DNA of 6,435 bases from Lachnoclostridium sp. UBA1241 (GTDB lineage: Bacteria; Bacillota; Clostridia; Lachnospirales; Lachnospiraceae). Shown here one piece after another: positions 4,737-6,435 of this stretch. Made by a program: the position numbers and the translations under genes. A model generated the notes under the pieces. That model was not told where the DNA came from and ran no database searches. It worked only from the letters and a program-made list of their open reading frames with translations. The stretch spans positions 1 to 6,435 of the forward strand of contig DBWJ01000105.1 in NCBI GenBank assembly GCA_002308955.1, written 5' to 3'. How positions within the stretch are numbered: the stretch's first letter is position 1; every line of letters begins with the position of its first letter.

Positions 4737-6029
4737 ATGACAGCAGTCGGACTGATCTGCGCTCTGACATGCCTATGCATGATCGCAGTCATTCTCCTAA
4801 AGCCGCAGGTGAAATACCGCGGCATTCTTTTCGATACGTATCCCCTCGTGGCGCTCACGGGATGCCTGATCCTTCTTGTGACGGGACTCCTGCCGCTTTC
4901 CGAGTACCTCGACGGGCTTACAAGGAATACGTCGGTGAACCCGATTAAGATCCTGCTGCTGTTTTTTTCCATGACATTTCTCTCCGTATACCTGGACGAG
5001 GCGGGCATGTTCCGGTACCTTGCCGGCGTGACACTGAAGCGCGCGGGCACGAGCCAGAAGAAGCTCCTTTTATATCTTTACCTGACCGTGTCGCTCCTTA
5101 CGGTATTTACGTCAAATGACATCGTTGTCCTCACGTTTACCCCGTTCATCTGTTATTTCGCGAAGTCGGCCGATATCGACCCGATTCCGTATCTGGTGAC
5201 CGAATTTGTCGCGGCCAATACGTTCAGTATGGTTTTCATCATCGGAAACCCGACGAACATCTATCTGGCGACGAGCGCGGGAATCGGTTTCCTGCCGTAC
5301 GCGAAGGTTATGGTATTCCCGACGCTGGCAGCAGGAGCGGTGGTATGGATTGTGTTACGGATTCTGTTTCGAAAGGAACTCCGAAAGGAGATTACTACAA
5401 CTGTAGAATCAAGTAAACTGAAGAATAAGCAGGCTGTTATACTGGGAAGCGCGCACCTTTTATTCTGTACCGTGCTGCTGGTGCTTTCATCCTATATGGA
5501 TTTTCCGATGTGGGTGATAGCGCTCAGTACGGCCGGGAGCTTGATTGTGACAACGTTTATTGTTTCGAAAATCGGAGGATGGCGCCCGAAGCTGATCGGA
5601 CGAAGCATTGTGCGTCTTCCGTGGCCGCTGATTCCGTTCATCCTGCCGATGTTCGCCCTGGTTCTTGCGATGAACCGCTCCGGAATCTCCGGGCACATTG
5701 CGGGCATTCTCGGAACCGGTAATTCCGTAATCACCTACGGCGTGACGTCCACGATCACCGCCAACCTGATCAATAACATTCCGATGAGCGTGCTTTTCTC
5801 CTCGCTGATTCCCCATAGCGGCGGGAACGGTCCGATTTTCGCTTCAATCATCGGCTCGAATCTCGGAGCATACCTGACACCCATCGGAGCTTTGGCGGGC
5901 ATCATGTGGATGTCGATATTAAAGACCACCGGCGTGCATTATACCTTCGGCCGTTTCACAAAGTATGGCTTCTGCGTCGTGATTCCGGCCCTTGCGGCTG
6001 CGCTGCTGGTGCTACATGCGATTGTGTAG
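4737..6029 (+). CDS. ArsB/NhaD-like (ion transporter superfamily) permease
   Basis: The protein has 430 residues, close to the roughly 430 of ArsB, with about 10-12 membrane segments. Marks of the ArsB / citrate-transporter-like (PF02040/PF03600) group are FTSNDIVVLTFTPFI (Asn127-Asp128 in the first half), IGNPTNIYLA (GNPTN at 170-174), and NLINNIPMSVLFSSL (343-357) in the second half. The two Asn-rich segments correspond to the paired re-entrant motifs of this inverted-repeat fold. Family members expel arsenite/antimonite or exchange sodium, or import di- and tricarboxylates; sequence alone does not decide. No arsR, arsA, arsC or arsD is beside it, so arsenite export is only one option. The ATG at 4737 follows the terminator of the permease gene with a 92-bp gap. 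No good Shine-Dalgarno sequence precedes it, and a GCCGG-TTT-CCGGC mini-hairpin (4709-4721) lies just upstream. The next ATG (residue 15) falls inside the first membrane segment, so 4737 is preferred. I see no clear promoter, so expression may depend on read-through. Confidence 0.85.
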   Translation: MTAVGLICALTCLCMIAVILLKPQVKYRGILFDTYPLVALTGCLILLVTGLLPLSEYLDGLTRNTSVNPIKILLLFFSMTFLSVYLDEAGMFRYLAGVTLKRAGTSQKKLLLYLYLTVSLLTVFTSNDIVVLTFTPFICYFAKSADIDPIPYLVTEFVAANTFSMVFIIGNPTNIYLATSAGIGFLPYAKVMVFPTLAAGAVVWIVLRILFRKELRKEITTTVESSKLKNKQAVILGSAHLLFCTVLLVLSSYMDFPMWVIALSTAGSLIVTTFIVSKIGGWRPKLIGRSIVRLPWPLIPFILPMFALVLAMNRSGISGHIAGILGTGNSVITYGVTSTITANLINNIPMSVLFSSLIPHSGGNGPIFASIIGSNLGAYLTPIGALAGIMWMSILKTTGVHYTFGRFTKYGFCVVIPALAAALLVLHAIV

Positions 6030-6088
6030 GAGGCGTGGCATTTGCCGCAGAAGGATTACGGCAACCCGTGAACTTCCTGTGACCGAGA

Positions 6089-6117
6089 TTGACAGACACC
6101 CCGATACGGAGTAAGAT
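6089..6117 (+). promoter_or_regulatory. Sigma-A promoter of the glycosyltransferase gene
   Basis: A perfect TTGACA (6089-6094) and TAAGAT (6112-6117, 4 of 6) are separated by exactly 17 bp. The predicted start is near 6124, giving a leader of about 73 nt. This makes the glycosyltransferase a separate transcription unit from the ion permease. Confidence 0.65.
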
Positions 6118-6139
6118 GATTTCATAGAGCGCAGCAAAG

Positions 6140-6162
6140 GGGCGTTTCGGCGCCCGGGGGGG
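6140..6162 (+). other. GC hairpin and G-run in the glycosyltransferase leader
   Basis: GGGCG (6140-6144) pairs with CGCCC (6151-6155) around TTTCGG and is followed by a run of seven G (6156-6162), not by T. It is therefore not a standard terminator. It lies in the predicted leader about 35-57 nt before the start codon. Confidence 0.4.
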
Positions 6163-6196
6163 AGTTTCCGAATTTGGGCTGCGCGCAGGAGTATTT

Positions 6197-6435
6197 ATGG
6201 CTGATCGATTATTGTCAATTATTATACCGTGTTATAACGAGGAGGCGGTGCTGCCCGCGTTCTACGAGGAAATCTGCCGCACGGCCGACGAGCTTGCCGA
6301 CCGCGTGCAGTGTGAATTCCTGTTCGTGGACGACGGTTCCGCCGATACGACGCTTTCCCTTTTAAAGGGCTATGCGGAGCAGGACGAGCGCGTGCATTAC
6401 GTTTCGTTCTCCCGGAATTTCGGGAAGGAGGCGGC
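6197..6435 (+). CDS. Family 2 glycosyltransferase, N-terminal part
   Basis: The first 79 codons of a GT2 (GT-A fold) glycosyltransferase are visible; the gene runs off the end of the window. SIIIPCYNEE (residues 7-16) is the classic nucleotide-binding N-terminal strand and turn. LFVDDGSADTT (42-52) contains the Asp pair that contacts the sugar nucleotide, and VSFSRNFGKEAA (68-79) is the SRNFGKE stretch typical of DPM1/GtrB-type enzymes that load a sugar onto a polyprenyl phosphate. The product is therefore probably a polyprenyl-phosphate sugar transferase acting at the inner face of the membrane in cell-surface glycan modification. The C-terminal membrane helices that would confirm this are outside the window. 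The start is set by AGGAG (6187-6191), 5 nt before the ATG, and by a promoter at 6089-6117. Confidence 0.93.
   Translation, partial: MADRLLSIIIPCYNEEAVLPAFYEEICRTADELADRVQCEFLFVDDGSADTTLSLLKGYAEQDERVHYVSFSRNFGKEA

Noticed and set aside
6042..6064. TTGCCG/CGGCAA hairpin as terminator of the ion permease gene
   Set aside because: The stem is only 6 bp with an 11-nt loop and no T-run follows; I could not support a terminator call.

Overview
The window looks like chromosomal DNA from a Gram-positive Clostridia bacterium, most likely a Lachnospiraceae-type gut or rumen anaerobe. The signs are strong AGGAGG-type ribosome binding sites, sigma-A promoters with 17-bp spacers, an NADP-type glutamate dehydrogenase, a CmpB-family membrane protein, and an NCS2 permease of the clostridial 'QQLLAIM' type. 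The taxon is an inference from protein style, not a database result.

Layout: (1) 1-399 is the 3' end of gdhA, closed by a strong intrinsic terminator. (2) 400-1960 is an A/T-richer stretch with no clearly intact gene. It holds a plus-strand conserved hypothetical gene (905-1430) that appears to have lost its middle and been frameshifted. It also holds a minus-strand coding remnant (1804-1935, about 43 codons, no start) that still has a minus-strand terminator, and several copies of a CATACG-centred motif. (3) 1963-2931 encodes a CmpB-type (PF06541-like) membrane protein with a long charged helical tail. Its promoter places the predicted transcription start exactly on the ATG, so the mRNA may be leaderless. 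(4) 3154-4644 encodes an NCS2 nucleobase permease behind a strong promoter, whose -10 box lies inside a nested inverted repeat and whose leader can fold into a hairpin. (5) 4737-6029 encodes an ArsB/NhaD-like ion permease. (6) 6197 to the end is the start of a family 2 glycosyltransferase with its own TTGACA promoter.

All intact genes point the same way, but terminators and promoters divide them into mostly separate transcription units. I see no shared pathway beyond ordinary housekeeping: nitrogen assimilation, nucleobase uptake, ion transport and cell-surface glycosylation. I found no CRISPR array, tRNA, rRNA, complete mobile element or convincing new multi-gene system. The most interesting items are the two gene relics, the leaderless-type promoter, and the structured control region of the permease.
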